From assembly GCA_946565805.1 (NCBI GenBank), contig CAMNWO010000014.1, forward strand, positions 1 to 59,045: a stretch of DNA of 59,045 nt, read 5' to 3'. Below the pieces are notes generated by a model. It had not been told where the DNA came from and searched no databases. It was given only the letters and a program-made list of their open reading frames with translations. Position 1 is the stretch's first letter. Every line of letters begins with the position of its first letter. The DNA comes from an uncultured Clostridium sp. (lineage in GTDB: Bacteria; Bacillota; Clostridia; TANB77; CAG-508). Shown in pieces: positions 50,275-59,045 of the stretch. A program made the translations under genes and the position numbers.

Positions 50275-50307
50275 ATGGTCAAGTTGTGCCTGTCCCAACT
50301 TGACCAT
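50275..50307 (+). repeat. Repeat family 3 palindrome, copy 2
   Basis: Identical to 49556-49588. It lies six bases before the stop of gatB and may act as its terminator. Confidence 0.97.
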
Positions 50308-50313
50308 TCCTTT

Positions 50314-51753
50314 TTATTTATTTAATTCTTCTAAAAACATCTTGTTTAGCATTTGAGGATTTGCTTTTCCTTTTGTTTCTTTCATAGCTTGTCCTACTAA
50401 GAAACCTAATGCTCTATCCTTTCCTGCTTTGTAATCTGCAATAGATTGTGGATTTGCTTCTAATATTTTTAGTACTATTTCTTTGATGGCTCCTTCATCT
50501 GATATTTGAATCCATCCTTTTTCTTTGATAATTTCTTCTGGGTCTCTTGGATTTTCAAATAATTCTGCTAATACCTTTTTACCAATGCTTGAACTAATGG
50601 TTCCTTTATCAATTAAGATAACTAATTTTCCTAGTTGATTTGCGTCAAATGGTATTTCGCTTGGCTCCATTTCTGTTTCATTTAAAATTCTTGATATGTC
50701 TGATATAATCCAGTTATTTACTGCTTTTGGATTGTTACATACTTCAATTGCTTGTTCAAATAAATCTGATAAATATTTAGAAGATGTAATTAAGTTAGCA
50801 TCTTTTTGGGCTAAATTATATTGTTCTAAATATCTTTGTTTTCTGCTTTCTGGTAATTCTGGTAATGTTTCCTTAATGTTTTGAATGTACTCTTCTGATA
50901 GTTTGATTGCCACTAAATCTGGGTCTGGGAAATAACGATAATCTTGTGCATCTTCTTTATCTCTCATAGAAAATGTTTTTCCAGATACTTCATCCCATCT
51001 TAAAGTTTCTTGTTCTATTTTGCCACCATCTTCAATCACATCGATTTGTCTATCTACTTCATATTCAATTGCTCTTGCAATGCTTCTAAAAGAGTTCATA
51101 TTCTTCATTTCTGTACGTGTTCCTAGTTTTGTATCTCCTTTTTTTCTAACGGATACATTGACATCAGCTCTTAAAGAACCTTCTTGCATTTTACAGTCTG
51201 ATACTTCGATATATTCTAAGATAGCTTTTAACTTTCTTAAATATTTTTCTGTTTCCTCTGCGCTTCTAATGTCTGGCTCTGAAACAATTTCAATTAGAGG
51301 AACTCCTGCTCTATTTAAATCAACCAAGCTTCCTCCTCCAAATTCATCATGGTTCAATTTACCAGCATCTTCTTCAATATGAATTCTAGTTAATCCTATT
51401 TTCTTTTTTCCATTGTCAGTATCAATTTCAATAAATCCATGCTCACATAGTGGTTTATCAAATTGTGATATTTGATATGATTTTGGTAAATCTGGATAAA
51501 AATAATTTTTTCTATCATTTTTACTGTCTCTTGCTATTTCACAATTGGTAGCTAAACCTGCTTTTACAGCATATTCTACTACTTTTTCGTTTAATACTGG
51601 CAATGTTCCTGGCATAGCCATACAGATTGGACAAGTTTGTGTGTTTGGTTCAGCACCAAATTTGGTTGGGCAAGAACAAAATATTTTTGTTTTTGTTGAT
51701 AACTCTGCATGTACTTCCAGCCCTATTATTACTTCATAATCTTCTCTTGACAT
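50314..51753 (-). CDS. gatB: Asp/Glu-tRNA amidotransferase subunit B
   Basis: 479 residues. EVIIGLEVHAELSTKTKIFCSC, GTLPVLN and the LTRIHIEEDAGKLNHD / SLVDLNRAGVPLIEIVSEPD stretches are invariant GatB motifs; the C-terminal YqeY-like tail ends in KANPQMLNKMFLEEL. With GatA and GatC it converts Glu-tRNA-Gln or Asp-tRNA-Asn to the amide form. TTAGGAGG precedes the ATG. A family 1 palindrome is just upstream at 51767. Confidence 0.96.
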   Translation of the reverse strand: MSREDYEVIIGLEVHAELSTKTKIFCSCPTKFGAEPNTQTCPICMAMPGTLPVLNEKVVEYAVKAGLATNCEIARDSKNDRKNYFYPDLPKSYQISQFDKPLCEHGFIEIDTDNGKKKIGLTRIHIEEDAGKLNHDEFGGGSLVDLNRAGVPLIEIVSEPDIRSAEETEKYLRKLKAILEYIEVSDCKMQEGSLRADVNVSVRKKGDTKLGTRTEMKNMNSFRSIARAIEYEVDRQIDVIEDGGKIEQETLRWDEVSGKTFSMRDKEDAQDYRYFPDPDLVAIKLSEEYIQNIKETLPELPESRKQRYLEQYNLAQKDANLITSSKYLSDLFEQAIEVCNNPKAVNNWIISDISRILNETEMEPSEIPFDANQLGKLVILIDKGTISSSIGKKVLAELFENPRDPEEIIKEKGWIQISDEGAIKEIVLKILEANPQSIADYKAGKDRALGFLVGQAMKETKGKANPQMLNKMFLEELNK

Positions 51754-51766
51754 TTTTTCCTCCTAA

Positions 51767-51797
51767 GATGTTTTTTGGGACGGGGTCAAAAAACATC
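51767..51797 (-). repeat. Repeat family 1 palindrome in the gatA-gatB gap
   Basis: 31 bases (GATGTTTTTTG / CAAAAAACATC arms), inverted relative to the copy at 51844, so RNA from this gap could fold the two copies together. Confidence 0.95.
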
Positions 51798-51831
51798 GCT
51801 ATCTTCTATTTTTCTCTTTCCCTTTTTATTT

Positions 51832-53328
51832 TTATTCTTTGGTGATGTTTTTTGACCCCGTCCCAAAAAACATCGGTTTATAATTTTCTCTAAATTGGAT
51901 TGCTTGTTCAAAGGTATATGCTGCATTTAATATGGTTTCTTCGCTAAATTTCTTTCCAATTAATTGCATTCCAATTGGCATTCCTTCTTTGTCTACACCA
52001 CATGGAATAGAAATTCCTGGAAGTCCTGCTACATTAACAGATACAGTACAAATATCTGCTAGATACATCTCTAACGGATTATTTGATTTTGAACCAATAT
52101 CAAATGCTACTGTTGGTGATGTTGGTGTTAAAATGACATCATATTTTTCAAAGGCTTTGTTAAATTCATTCATAACTAATGTACGTACTTGTTGTCCTTT
52201 TTTATAGTAAGCATCGTAATATCCTGAAGATAATACATAAGTTCCTAAGATAATTCTTCTTTTTACTTCTTCGCCAAATCCTTCACTTCTTGATTTTTTA
52301 TAAATTTCCTTTAAGTTTTTAAATTCTGGTGTACGATAAGTATAACGAATTCCATCAAATCTTCCTAAGTTTGAACTAGCTTCTGCACAAGCAATAATAT
52401 AGTAAGCTGCTAAAGCATATTGTGAAACATCTAATGAAAATTCTTCTATCTCAGCTCCTAATTCTTTGTATGTTTCAATTGCTTTTTGTAAAGAAGCTTT
52501 TACTTCTTCATTGATTCCTTCGCTAAAGAACTCTTTTGGTATCCCTATTTTTAATCCTTTTACATCATTTTTTAGGCTTAATGTATAATCTACTTTTTCT
52601 TTATCAATCGATGTTGTGTCTCTTTTATCATGTCCTGCGATAACATTTAATAATATGGCTGCATCTGTTACGTCTTTTGTAATTGGTCCTACTTGGTCTA
52701 AAGAAGAAGCAAATGCTACTAACCCATATCTTGATACTAATCCATAGGTTGGTTTTAACCCAACTACACCACAAAAGCTAGCTGGTTGTCGAATGGATCC
52801 TCCTGTGTCAGAACCTAATGCCCATGGTACTAATCCCCCTGCTACTGCTGCTGCACTTCCTCCTGAGGACCCTCCTGGTACTTTGTTTAGGTTCCATGGA
52901 TTTTTTGTTTTTTTGAAATATGAATGTTCTGTTGAACTTCCCATTGCAAATTCATCCATATTTAGCTTTCCTAAATCTATCATATTTTCTTGGTTTATTT
53001 TTTCAACAACTGTTGCATTATATGGTGCTATAAAGTTTTCTAACATTTTAGAACTACAAGTTGTTTTTATTCCTTTGGTACAAAGGTTGTCCTTAATTCC
53101 AATTGGAATTCCTGCTAATTCGCCTCTAATTTCTCCTTTTTCAACCTTCTCTTGGATTTTTTCTGCTTGTTTTATAGCGTCTTCTGTTAAAGGTGTTACA
53201 AAAGCTTGTACTTCATTTTCCTTTTCCTTTATTCTATCTATATAAGCCTTTGTTATATCAGTTATGGTTAGTTCTTTGCTTTTTATTTTCTCTTGTAATT
53301 CATGTACTGTTAATTCTGTAATATTCAT
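51832..53328 (-). CDS. gatA: Asp/Glu-tRNA amidotransferase subunit A, C-terminus altered by a repeat
   Basis: 498 residues. Amidase-signature catalytic residues are present: [10 protein letters not shown] (Lys), [14 protein letters not shown] (cis-Ser) and [16 protein letters not shown] (Ser nucleophile). GatA releases ammonia from glutamine for the GatB site. The C-terminus reads FRENYKP and then [13 protein letters not shown]: the last residues are encoded by a family 1 palindrome (51844-51874), in place of the short end seen in relatives. AGGAGG precedes the ATG; order gatC-gatA-gatB. Confidence 0.96.
   Translation of the reverse strand: MNITELTVHELQEKIKSKELTITDITKAYIDRIKEKENEVQAFVTPLTEDAIKQAEKIQEKVEKGEIRGELAGIPIGIKDNLCTKGIKTTCSSKMLENFIAPYNATVVEKINQENMIDLGKLNMDEFAMGSSTEHSYFKKTKNPWNLNKVPGGSSGGSAAAVAGGLVPWALGSDTGGSIRQPASFCGVVGLKPTYGLVSRYGLVAFASSLDQVGPITKDVTDAAILLNVIAGHDKRDTTSIDKEKVDYTLSLKNDVKGLKIGIPKEFFSEGINEEVKASLQKAIETYKELGAEIEEFSLDVSQYALAAYYIIACAEASSNLGRFDGIRYTYRTPEFKNLKEIYKKSRSEGFGEEVKRRIILGTYVLSSGYYDAYYKKGQQVRTLVMNEFNKAFEKYDVILTPTSPTVAFDIGSKSNNPLEMYLADICTVSVNVAGLPGISIPCGVDKEGMPIGMQLIGKKFSEETILNAAYTFEQAIQFRENYKPMFFGTGSKNITKE
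51844..51874 (+). repeat. Repeat family 1 palindrome forming the 3' end of gatA
   Basis: 31 bases, in frame with gatA, encoding [10 protein letters not shown] on the minus strand. Confidence 0.95.
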
Positions 53329-53358
53329 CTATTTTCCTCCTTTATCATTTTTAATGAA

Positions 53359-53643
53359 TTAAAGAACTTTTGGTATCTTGAACATATTTTGTTCTTTTGC
53401 TACCGCATTTTGTAATAAACTTTCGTTATCTTCAAATATTTCTATCTCATCTTTTCTAAATACATTTTTTGCTTCATTTGCTCCTACTGTTATATCTAAA
53501 TTTTCTACTGACGCATTATTTACAATATTGGCAAAATTTAATATATCTTGTAAATTACCAATGTAATCATCAATTTCATTTTCATTTATTTCTAAATGCG
53601 CCAAATTTGCAATGTGTAAAATCTCTTCTTTACTTACTTCCAT
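53359..53643 (-). CDS. gatC: Asp/Glu-tRNA amidotransferase subunit C
   Basis: 94 residues: ILHIANLAHLEINENEIDDYIGNLQDILNF is the GatC core. It stabilises GatA-GatB. The ATG at 53643 has TTAGGAG upstream; codons further up are not used. First gene of gatCAB. Confidence 0.93.
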   Translation of the reverse strand: MEVSKEEILHIANLAHLEINENEIDDYIGNLQDILNFANIVNNASVENLDITVGANEAKNVFRKDEIEIFEDNESLLQNAVAKEQNMFKIPKVL

Positions 53644-53730
53644 CTTATCATCTCCTAATCTCAATTTGCTTCTTATTATATACTTTTTTTCCAAAAAAAG
53701 CAAATTTTAATTGATATTCCATAAAAAATT

Positions 53731-53763
53731 TGAGGTAGAAAACTTTTAAAATTTTCTACCTCA
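53731..53763 (-). terminator. Terminator of the rplJ-rplL operon
   Basis: TGAGGTAGAAAA and TTTTCTACCTCA form a long stem, followed by T residues on the minus strand, after the rplL stop. Confidence 0.85.
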
Positions 53764-53785
53764 GATTAATTTTCTATTTTTACAA

Positions 53786-54154
53786 TTATTTTAATTCAAT
53801 AACTGCTCCAACTTCAGTAAATTTAGCTTTTAAGTCTTCAGCTTCTTCTTTAGAAACTCCCTCTTTAACTGTTTTTGGTGCTCCATCTACTAAGTCTTTA
53901 GCTTCTTTTAATCCTAATCCTGTTGCATCTCTAACAACTTTGATAACTTTAATTTTTTGATCTCCAGCATTTGCTAATACAACATCAAATGATGATTTTT
54001 CTTCAGCTGCTTCAGCTGCTGCTCCTCCAGCTGCTGGTGCAGCTGCTGCTACTGCAGATACTCCATATTTTTCTTCGATAGCTTTAACTAAATCTGCTAA
54101 TTCAACAACTGTTAAAGCGTCGATTTCTTCGATTAATTTTTCTATTTTTTCCAT
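53786..54154 (-). CDS. rplL: 50S ribosomal protein L7/L12
   Basis: 122 residues: N-terminal dimerisation domain, Ala/Gly-rich hinge ([17 protein letters not shown]), C-terminal factor-binding domain ([34 protein letters not shown]). It recruits translation GTPases to the stalk. AGGAGG precedes the ATG. It follows rplJ by 68 bases. Confidence 0.97.
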   Translation of the reverse strand: MEKIEKLIEEIDALTVVELADLVKAIEEKYGVSAVAAAAPAAGGAAAEAAEEKSSFDVVLANAGDQKIKVIKVVRDATGLGLKEAKDLVDGAPKTVKEGVSKEEAEDLKAKFTEVGAVIELK

Positions 54155-54222
54155 TTTAAAATCCTCCTCTTTCTAGTGATTTTTAAGTTCACCACTCTTT
54201 TCATTTTACTATTTTTTGAAGC

Positions 54223-54810
54223 TTATGCTTCTTCTGTTGTTTCAGCTTCAGCTGTTGCTTCTTCTGCAACTGCTGTTTCTTCTGCTGGTACTGAAACAGT
54301 TACTTTTTCTCCAGCTTCTTCTTTTTGAATTCTTACTTGATCAAGTGCAACAGCAATTTTTGAAATATTGCCAAGTAATGCACCAGCAAGCATTGATAAT
54401 AGAGTTTCTCTTGATGGTAATTTTGCAAGAGTAATAATTTCTTCTGCAGTCATTACTTTTCCATCAATTACTCCACCTTTAATTGTATAGTAGTCATTCT
54501 CTTTGCTGAATTTGTAGATAACTTTAGCAGTTTCTAAATAATCCTCAGTATTTAATACTACTGCTGTTGGTCCTTCTAATTGTTCTTCTAATCCTTCAAT
54601 TCCACATTCAGCCAAAGCTCTTCTTGTTATGTTGTTCTTAATAATAGTATATTTAGCTCCTATACCTCTTAGGTCTCTTCTTAAAGTTGTATCATCTGTT
54701 ACATTAATTCCTCTGTAATCTGTTAAAAGTATTAATTTAGCTTCTTTCATTTCTTCTGCTAATTTTTTTACTTCTTCTTTCTTTTGATTTAGTATTTTTT
54801 CACTTGCCAT
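54223..54810 (-). CDS. rplJ: 50S ribosomal protein L10
   Basis: 195 residues; MASEKILNQKKEEVKKLAEEM, LLTDYRGINV and KNNITRRAL are typical. The C-terminus has a Glu/Ala-rich extension (VAEEATAEAETTEEA) beyond the usual 170 residues or so. It anchors L7/L12 to the ribosome. AGGTGAAAG precedes the ATG. It is controlled by the L10 leader directly upstream. Confidence 0.95.
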   Translation of the reverse strand: MASEKILNQKKEEVKKLAEEMKEAKLILLTDYRGINVTDDTTLRRDLRGIGAKYTIIKNNITRRALAECGIEGLEEQLEGPTAVVLNTEDYLETAKVIYKFSKENDYYTIKGGVIDGKVMTAEEIITLAKLPSRETLLSMLAGALLGNISKIAVALDQVRIQKEEAGEKVTVSVPAEETAVAEEATAEAETTEEA

Positions 54811-54842
54811 TTTTCTTCTTTCACCTCCAACGTTTATTGAAT

Positions 54843-54960
54843 TTATTTATATAAAAAATAAATAACACTCTTTGGCCTGCCGAGGATACAAAGAGTGTCT
54901 ATTACACTTTTTTGTTACCTCGGTAGGACTTATATTTTTGCCTACTGTCTTTGGCTTTTA
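54843..54960 (-). promoter_or_regulatory. Ribosomal protein L10 leader RNA
   Basis: Between rplA and rplJ the minus strand carries GACAGTAGGC, TCCTACCGAGGTAAC, then ACACTCTTTG TATCCTCGGCAGGCC CAAAGAGTGT: the paired CCTACCGAGG / CCTCGGCAGG elements and the hairpin are those of the Firmicute L10 leader (RF00557), where L10-L12 represses its own operon. Confidence 0.85.
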
Positions 54961-54962
54961 TT

Positions 54963-55646
54963 CTATTTTTGGTTGATATAAATACCAGGTCCCATTGTTG
55001 TAGTAATTGCTACACTTTTAATGTATTGACCTTTTGCAGCTGCTGGTTTTGCTTTTATAATAGCATTGATAATTGTTTCGTAGTTTTCTAATAATTTATC
55101 AGTACCAAATGAAACTTTTCCAAATCCTAAGTGAATAATATTTGTTTTATCTAAACGATATTCTACTTTACCAGATTTGATTTCATTGATTGCTTTTGTT
55201 ACGTCCATTGTAACAGTTCCTGATTTAGGGTTTGGCATTAATCCTTTTGGTCCTAATACTTTACCTAATCTACCTACAACACCCATCATGTCTGGAGTTG
55301 CAACTACAACGTCATAATCAAACCAGTTGTCATTTTGAATTCTTGGTATTAATTCTTCTGCTCCAACAAAGTCAGCTCCTGCTTTTTCAGCTTCATCTGC
55401 TTTTGGTCCTTTAGCAAATACTAATACTTTTTGTGTTTTACCTGTACCATTTGGAAGTACTACTGTACCTCTTACTTGTTGGTCAGCATGTTTAGAATCT
55501 ACACCTAATTTAACATGTAATTCAACAGTTTCGTCAAATTTTGTTTTTGGCATTTTTTCAATAATTTCTAATGCTTCTTTTACTTCGTATTCTTTTGTTT
55601 TGTCTACTAATTTTGCGCTTTCTGCGTATCTTTTTGATACTTTCAT
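54963..55646 (-). CDS. rplA: 50S ribosomal protein L1
   Basis: 227 residues; [35 protein letters not shown] and [15 protein letters not shown] are invariant L1 motifs. It binds 23S rRNA at the E-site stalk. AAAGGAGG precedes the ATG. Confidence 0.97.
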   Translation of the reverse strand: MKVSKRYAESAKLVDKTKEYEVKEALEIIEKMPKTKFDETVELHVKLGVDSKHADQQVRGTVVLPNGTGKTQKVLVFAKGPKADEAEKAGADFVGAEELIPRIQNDNWFDYDVVVATPDMMGVVGRLGKVLGPKGLMPNPKSGTVTMDVTKAINEIKSGKVEYRLDKTNIIHLGFGKVSFGTDKLLENYETIINAIIKAKPAAAKGQYIKSVAITTTMGPGIYINQK

Positions 55647-55740
55647 CTTTCTTTACCTCCTTTGGTTCTAACAAGCTTTTACTTCGCTCTCCCAATTTAA
55701 TTTATTAAAACAATTCAATATGATGATTTTCAATTGTTTT

Positions 55741-56169
55741 TTATTCTGTAACAACTACACCCATAGATCTAGCTGTACCTTCTACCATGCTCATAGCTGT
55801 TTCAATATTTGCAGCATTTAAGTCTGGCATTTTTTGTTCTGCTATTTCTTTTACTTGTGCTTTTGTTATTTTAGCAACTTTTTCTTTGTTTGGTTTTCCT
55901 GAACCTTTTTCTATCTTAATTGCTTTTTTGATTAATACAGCTACTGGTGGTACTTTTGTAATAAAAGTAAATGATTTGTCTTTGTATACTGTAATTACTA
56001 CTGGTATAATCATTCCAGGTTGATTTGCTGTTCTATCGTTAAATTCTTTAACAAATTGCATAATGTTTACACCACTTGAACCTAAAGCTGGTCCTACTGG
56101 TGGAGCTGGTGATGCTTTTCCAGCTTCAATTTGTAATTTAATTAAATTTGATATTTCTTTTTCTGCCAT
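55741..56169 (-). CDS. rplK: 50S ribosomal protein L11
   Basis: 142 residues; [20 protein letters not shown] at the N-terminus and ARSMGVVV at the C-terminus are diagnostic. It binds the GTPase centre of 23S rRNA. It follows nusG by 14 bases; AGGAGG is upstream. Confidence 0.97.
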   Translation of the reverse strand: MAEKEISNLIKLQIEAGKASPAPPVGPALGSSGVNIMQFVKEFNDRTANQPGMIIPVVITVYKDKSFTFITKVPPVAVLIKKAIKIEKGSGKPNKEKVAKITKAQVKEIAEQKMPDLNAANIETAMSMVEGTARSMGVVVTE

Positions 56170-56183
56170 TTTAATGGCACCTC

Positions 56184-56720
56184 CTATTTCATTTTTTGTA
56201 CTTGTGAAAATTCTAATTCTACTGGTGTTTCTCTTCCAAACATAGATACTAGAACTTTTACCTTATGTTTTTCTGTATTAATTTCTTGAACTGTACCAAC
56301 AAACCCTTCAAATGGTCCATTCATAACTTGTACTTGTTCATTTACTTCATAATCAACATTGATTGCAACATCTTCAAATCCCATTTTTTTGATTTCTTCT
56401 TCTGTTAATGGAATTGGGTCTGTTCCAGAACCAACAAATCCAGTAACTCCTCTTGTATTTCTTACAATATACCAGGATTCTTCTGTTACTATCATTTTGA
56501 TTAATACATAACCAGGGAAAACTTTTCTTAGATTTGTTTTTCTTTTTCCGTCTTTGATTTCAATTTGTTCTTCCATTGGAACAATGATATCAAAAAAGAA
56601 GTCTTCTAATTCTCTATTCTTTACTGTTTTCTCTAAGTCTGCTTTTACTTTATTTTCATAGCCAGAATAAGTATGTACAACATACCATCTTGCTACATTG
56701 TCATAATCTTTTTGAGACAT
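56184..56720 (-). CDS. nusG: Transcription termination/antitermination factor NusG
   Basis: 178 residues; [19 protein letters not shown] and FPGYVLIKM in the NGN domain and the KOW motif ([18 protein letters not shown]) in the C-terminal domain. It binds RNA polymerase and couples it to the ribosome. It lies between secE and rplK, the usual order. No in-frame CGG. Confidence 0.97.
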   Translation of the reverse strand: MSQKDYDNVARWYVVHTYSGYENKVKADLEKTVKNRELEDFFFDIIVPMEEQIEIKDGKRKTNLRKVFPGYVLIKMIVTEESWYIVRNTRGVTGFVGSGTDPIPLTEEEIKKMGFEDVAINVDYEVNEQVQVMNGPFEGFVGTVQEINTEKHKVKVLVSMFGRETPVELEFSQVQKMK

Positions 56721-56748
56721 TTGTTGTTAGCCTCCTTTTATTTTTCAA

Positions 56749-57114
56749 TTATTGTTCATTGCTTTCTGTATTATTTTCTTCATTAGAAGTTTCTGTATTT
56801 TCGCCTTCAGCATTTTCATCTGTTGTTGTTTCTTCATTGTTTTCTGCTGTTGTATTATCTATTGCTGTATTTTCAGTTACAATTACTTCTTTAATTTTAT
56901 CAACACCATGTTTGTTTAGTGTTTCGAATGCAATATCTAATACAAAAACAATTACTGCGGTAATAATTACAATCGTTACTACTGCTGTTGTATTATTTAA
57001 TAATTGTTTTGGTGTTGGCCAATTTACTTTTTTTAATTCGGCTTTAAAGTCTTTGAAAAAACTTTTTTTATTTTTGTTATTTTCTTTTTTTGACTTTGCT
57101 TCTTTTTTAGCCAT
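56749..57114 (-). CDS. secE: Preprotein translocase subunit SecE with acidic C-terminal tail
   Basis: 121 residues. The core FFKDFKAELKKVNWPTPKQLLNNT with one membrane segment (about 44-64) is SecE, which clamps SecY in the translocon. Firmicute SecE is usually 60-75 residues; here about 45 extra residues, almost all Glu, Asn and Thr, follow the membrane segment and should face the outside. AGGAGG precedes the ATG. Its place between rpmG and nusG supports the call. Confidence 0.95.
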   Translation of the reverse strand: MAKKEAKSKKENNKNKKSFFKDFKAELKKVNWPTPKQLLNNTTAVVTIVIITAVIVFVLDIAFETLNKHGVDKIKEVIVTENTAIDNTTAENNEETTTDENAEGENTETSNEENNTESNEQ

Positions 57115-57142
57115 TTTATTTCCTCCTTAAAATAGCTTTTTA

Positions 57143-57307
57143 CTATTTAGTTTCTTTGTGTGTTGTACGTTTTTTACAGAATTTACAATATTTAACGATT
57201 TCTAATCTATCTGTATTATTTCTCTTGTTTTTTGACGTTGTGTAATTTCTTCTTTTACACTCTGTACATTCTAATGTTATATTTTCTCTTGGTCCTTTTG
57301 CTGCCAT
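57143..57307 (-). CDS. rpmG: 50S ribosomal protein L33
   Basis: 54 residues from the ATG at 57307 (GGAGGTG upstream; in-frame codons before it are not used). [22 protein letters not shown] and YCKFCKK contain the two CxxC pairs of the zinc-binding form of L33. First gene of the rpmG-secE-nusG operon. Confidence 0.96.
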   Translation of the reverse strand: MAAKGPRENITLECTECKRRNYTTSKNKRNNTDRLEIVKYCKFCKKRTTHKETK

Positions 57308-57390
57308 ATGAATAACACCTCCGTATTTTTTTAACATTACTTTTTTTGAAACGATGTGAACGTATATCCGTAATAATTATACGCTTGACT

Positions 57391-57419
57391 ATTGTACCAC
57401 TTTTTCCTACTTGTGTCAA
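57391..57419 (-). promoter_or_regulatory. SigmaA promoter of the rpmG-secE-nusG operon
   Basis: TTGACA at 57419-57414, a 17-base spacer and TACAAT at 57396-57391, in front of rpmG. Confidence 0.8.
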
Positions 57420-57428
57420 TGGTTTTTG

Positions 57429-57998
57429 CTATTTTTTTCGCTTTTTTTGAACCGAAAATCCAAATTTTCCAATTTTCTTCCCTAAGGAATAATAATGTCC
57501 ATTGGAATAGGCAATTAAATCACATTTTGATATATCAAACGCCCCTTTTTCGTTAATATATTTTTCATCTGCATTAATTGCTAGTACTTCTGCTACAAAC
57601 ATATGATGTGATCCCAACTCTTTTACTTCTTTTACCTTACATTCGACTGATACTGGACTTTCTTTTATCATAGGACATTTGACAAAATTTGCTTTTTCTT
57701 TGTGTAGTTTCATTTCTTTAAACTTGTCTACTTTTGCTCCTGTTTTAACACCACACCAATCGGTCGCTCTTGCTAAATTTTTGGTTGTTAAATTAATCAC
57801 AAATTCTCCACTTTGTTTTATTAATTGATAAGAATATCGAGTTGGTCTTACTGATATATAGACAGTTGCTGGATTGGTATTTAAAATACCTGTCCAAGCA
57901 ACTGTTATAATATTCGATTTTTCCATTGTTCCACAACTTACCATGACAGCTGGCAATGGATATAAGAATGTTCCTGGTTTCCATGTTACTTTTGCCAT
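57429..57998 (-). CDS. Flavin reductase family protein
   Basis: 189 residues with the FMN-binding split-barrel fold of flavin reductases: VMVSCGTMEKSNIITVAWTGILNTNPATVYISVRPTRYSY at the N-terminus (FMN contacts) and GSHHMFVAEVLAI. It probably reduces FMN/FAD or carries FMN; the partner is unknown. It starts one base after the stop of the 237-residue gene, so both are one operon. Confidence 0.87.
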   Translation of the reverse strand: MAKVTWKPGTFLYPLPAVMVSCGTMEKSNIITVAWTGILNTNPATVYISVRPTRYSYQLIKQSGEFVINLTTKNLARATDWCGVKTGAKVDKFKEMKLHKEKANFVKCPMIKESPVSVECKVKEVKELGSHHMFVAEVLAINADEKYINEKGAFDISKCDLIAYSNGHYYSLGKKIGKFGFSVQKKRKK

Positions 57999-57999
57999 T

Positions 58000-58713
58000 T
58001 TATTCTCTTTCTCCTTCTGGTTCTTCTTGTATTTCTTCTTGTTCCTTCTTTCCCTCTACTTGCATTAATTCTTCTCTTTTTTGTGCATTCGATACTTGCT
58101 CATAAGCTGTTTTTATTTCATCTATTTTAGCAATTATTTTATCTAATTTTATTAAACTTTCACACGCTTCTAATTCTTGATATAAAGCTTCTAAAAATTT
58201 GTCTTTTCTTTCTTCTAACATAGCATCATTTTCTTCATTTGAACGCATACTTAGTGTCTCTGGATTGAAATCTAAAATTTGATAAGGTGTTTTCTTTCTT
58301 TCTACTGGCGGTTGTTCATATTGTTTTCTAAATTCAGCATATTTATCTACTTTTTTTTGTGTTTCCATTCTTATTTCTTGGTCTTTGTCAATTGCTTGTT
58401 TATGCATTTCTTTTAAATTTTCAAACTCATTTTGTTTTTCTTCTTTCCACATTTCAACGATTCTTTCTTGGTTGTATTTTGTTCTTAATTCTGCTGTTTT
58501 TATTCGTTCATATGCTATGTCACATTGTTCTTCTCTTTGTATTAGCTCTTCTAATCTCTCTTGTGTTATGTTAGGATTTTCTTTTTTAAACTTCAATTGT
58601 CCTTTTATAAAATCATATTTTTCTTTTATATGCATATTTTGTTCTGCTTCATTTTTTCCTGTTAAATAAATAGCTTCCCAGCTAGTTCCTACTAAATTAT
58701 AACAATCCTTCAT
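58000..58713 (-). CDS. Hypothetical acidic helical protein, possibly degenerate J-domain-like
   Basis: 237 residues, almost all helical and charged. Two stretches, QCDIAYERIKTAELRTKYNQ (about 67-86) and LDKIIAKIDEIKTAYEQVSNAQKREEL (about 193-219), look like the last helices of a J domain (AYEVLxxxxKRxxYD), and TPYQILDFNPETLS (about 143-156) resembles a J-domain start; the HPD motif is missing, so any relation is distant. First of a two-gene operon with the flavin reductase, just downstream of 5S rRNA. Function unknown. Confidence 0.55.
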   Translation of the reverse strand: MKDCYNLVGTSWEAIYLTGKNEAEQNMHIKEKYDFIKGQLKFKKENPNITQERLEELIQREEQCDIAYERIKTAELRTKYNQERIVEMWKEEKQNEFENLKEMHKQAIDKDQEIRMETQKKVDKYAEFRKQYEQPPVERKKTPYQILDFNPETLSMRSNEENDAMLEERKDKFLEALYQELEACESLIKLDKIIAKIDEIKTAYEQVSNAQKREELMQVEGKKEQEEIQEEPEGERE

Positions 58714-58786
58714 TTTATGTACCTTCCTTTATCTTTTTATCTTTATTATTTTATCATATTTTTTATAAAAAAGTAAAGTTCAAAAA

Positions 58787-58844
58787 AAAGAAAAATAGAC
58801 TAAAAATTAATAAAATATTAGTTCTTAGTCTATCTTTCTTTTAT
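58787..58844 (-). terminator. Terminator of the rRNA operon
   Basis: AAAGATAGACTAA and TTAGTCTATTTTT pair around an AT-rich loop, followed by eight T residues on the minus strand, directly behind 5S rRNA. Confidence 0.75.
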
Positions 58845-58857
58845 AAAATAAAAAAAA

Positions 58858-58974
58858 TCTAGCAACAACCTATCTTTCCAGCAGGGTAACCCGCAAGTAT
58901 TTTCGGCACATTCAGGCTTGACTTCTGTGTTCGGGATGGGAACAGGTATTACCCTAAATGTCATCGTCACTAGA
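58858..58974 (-). rRNA. rrf: 5S ribosomal RNA
   Basis: 117 bases. Ends pair (TCTAGTGAC / GTTGCTAGA); the internal CCCATCCCGAACACAGAAGT is nearly universal in bacterial 5S rRNA. The 23S gene would be to the right, beyond 59045; I see no part of it in 58975-59045. Confidence 0.95.
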
Positions 58975-59045
58975 AAATTATATAGTGTTAAAGCACACTC
59001 AAAAATACATAGATGAAATTTTTTCGGTCGTTTTAGAATTTTTTA

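Noticed and set aside
41985..51874. CRISPR array
   Set aside because: The repeats are dispersed single or paired palindromes without regular spacers, and no cas gene is present.
1..59045. tRNA genes
   Set aside because: I looked for TTCRANNC arms and CCA-adjacent cloverleaf ends near the rRNA and ribosomal protein genes and saw none I would defend.

Overview
The window looks like a chromosomal segment of an uncultured, spore-forming, very low-GC Clostridia-type Firmicute, probably from the gut. Evidence: spoIVA and a ger receptor operon, a T-box riboswitch, a GatCAB operon, an L10 leader, the Firmicute-type rpmG-secE-nusG-rplK-rplA-rplJ-rplL cluster, and strong AGGAGG ribosome sites throughout. 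All calls were made by eye from the sequence; no database search was run.

Layout. 1-53 is the end of an IS3-type element. 74-4817: S66 carboxypeptidase, DUF421/DUF4363 pair, YvlD-like membrane protein, hexapeptide-repeat protein and a UDP-sugar pyrophosphorylase. 5015-10046: spoIVA, an Rpn nuclease, a transglutaminase-like protein and orphans. 10224-14677: gerKA-KB-KC plus a small membrane protein. 14788-16137: two paralogous orphan genes with matching leader hairpins. 16191-20868: rnr, secG, a pseudouridine synthase, an rRNA-type methyltransferase. 21088-22549: a lipoprotein, a decayed IS200 and a small orphan. 22560-28328: uvrC, hpt, a second Rpn nuclease, T-box-aspS. 28389-37013: one 2874-residue surface protein (cohesin-like, LPKTG, dockerin, Ig-like repeats, M26-type metallopeptidase). 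37276-39749: an IbrB/GNAT/IbrA module and a 36-residue peptide. 39842-50104: HU, a SpoVB-like flippase, ppaC, hslO, orphans, a glycosyl-phosphate transferase fused to rubredoxin, rpiB, rpsT, and a DUF4160/DUF2442 pair. 50314-58974: gatBAC, the ribosomal protein cluster, a flavin reductase and 5S rRNA.

Main observation. Five conserved genes (UDP-sugar pyrophosphorylase, gerKA, the SpoVB-like flippase, ppaC, ibrA) are each split by one extra base. In all five the break lies exactly at an in-frame CGG codon, and dropping its C restores a conserved glycine codon GGN and the rest of the protein. I found no other in-frame CGG in the vertically inherited-looking genes (roughly 12,000 codons), although CGG is common out of frame. 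This is what is expected if CGGN is read as glycine with a +1 frameshift, either at a hungry CGG codon or by a four-base-reading tRNA. In contrast, six orphan genes contain eight in-frame CGG codons that only make sense as arginine, which suggests recent transfer or a second decoding mode.

Secondary themes. Three families of short palindromic repeats are scattered through the intergenic spaces. Some copies have entered coding sequence, inside uvrC and at the 3' end of gatA, and two copies form a 47-bp perfect inverted repeat around two orphan genes. Several orphan genes share a near-identical promoter cassette.
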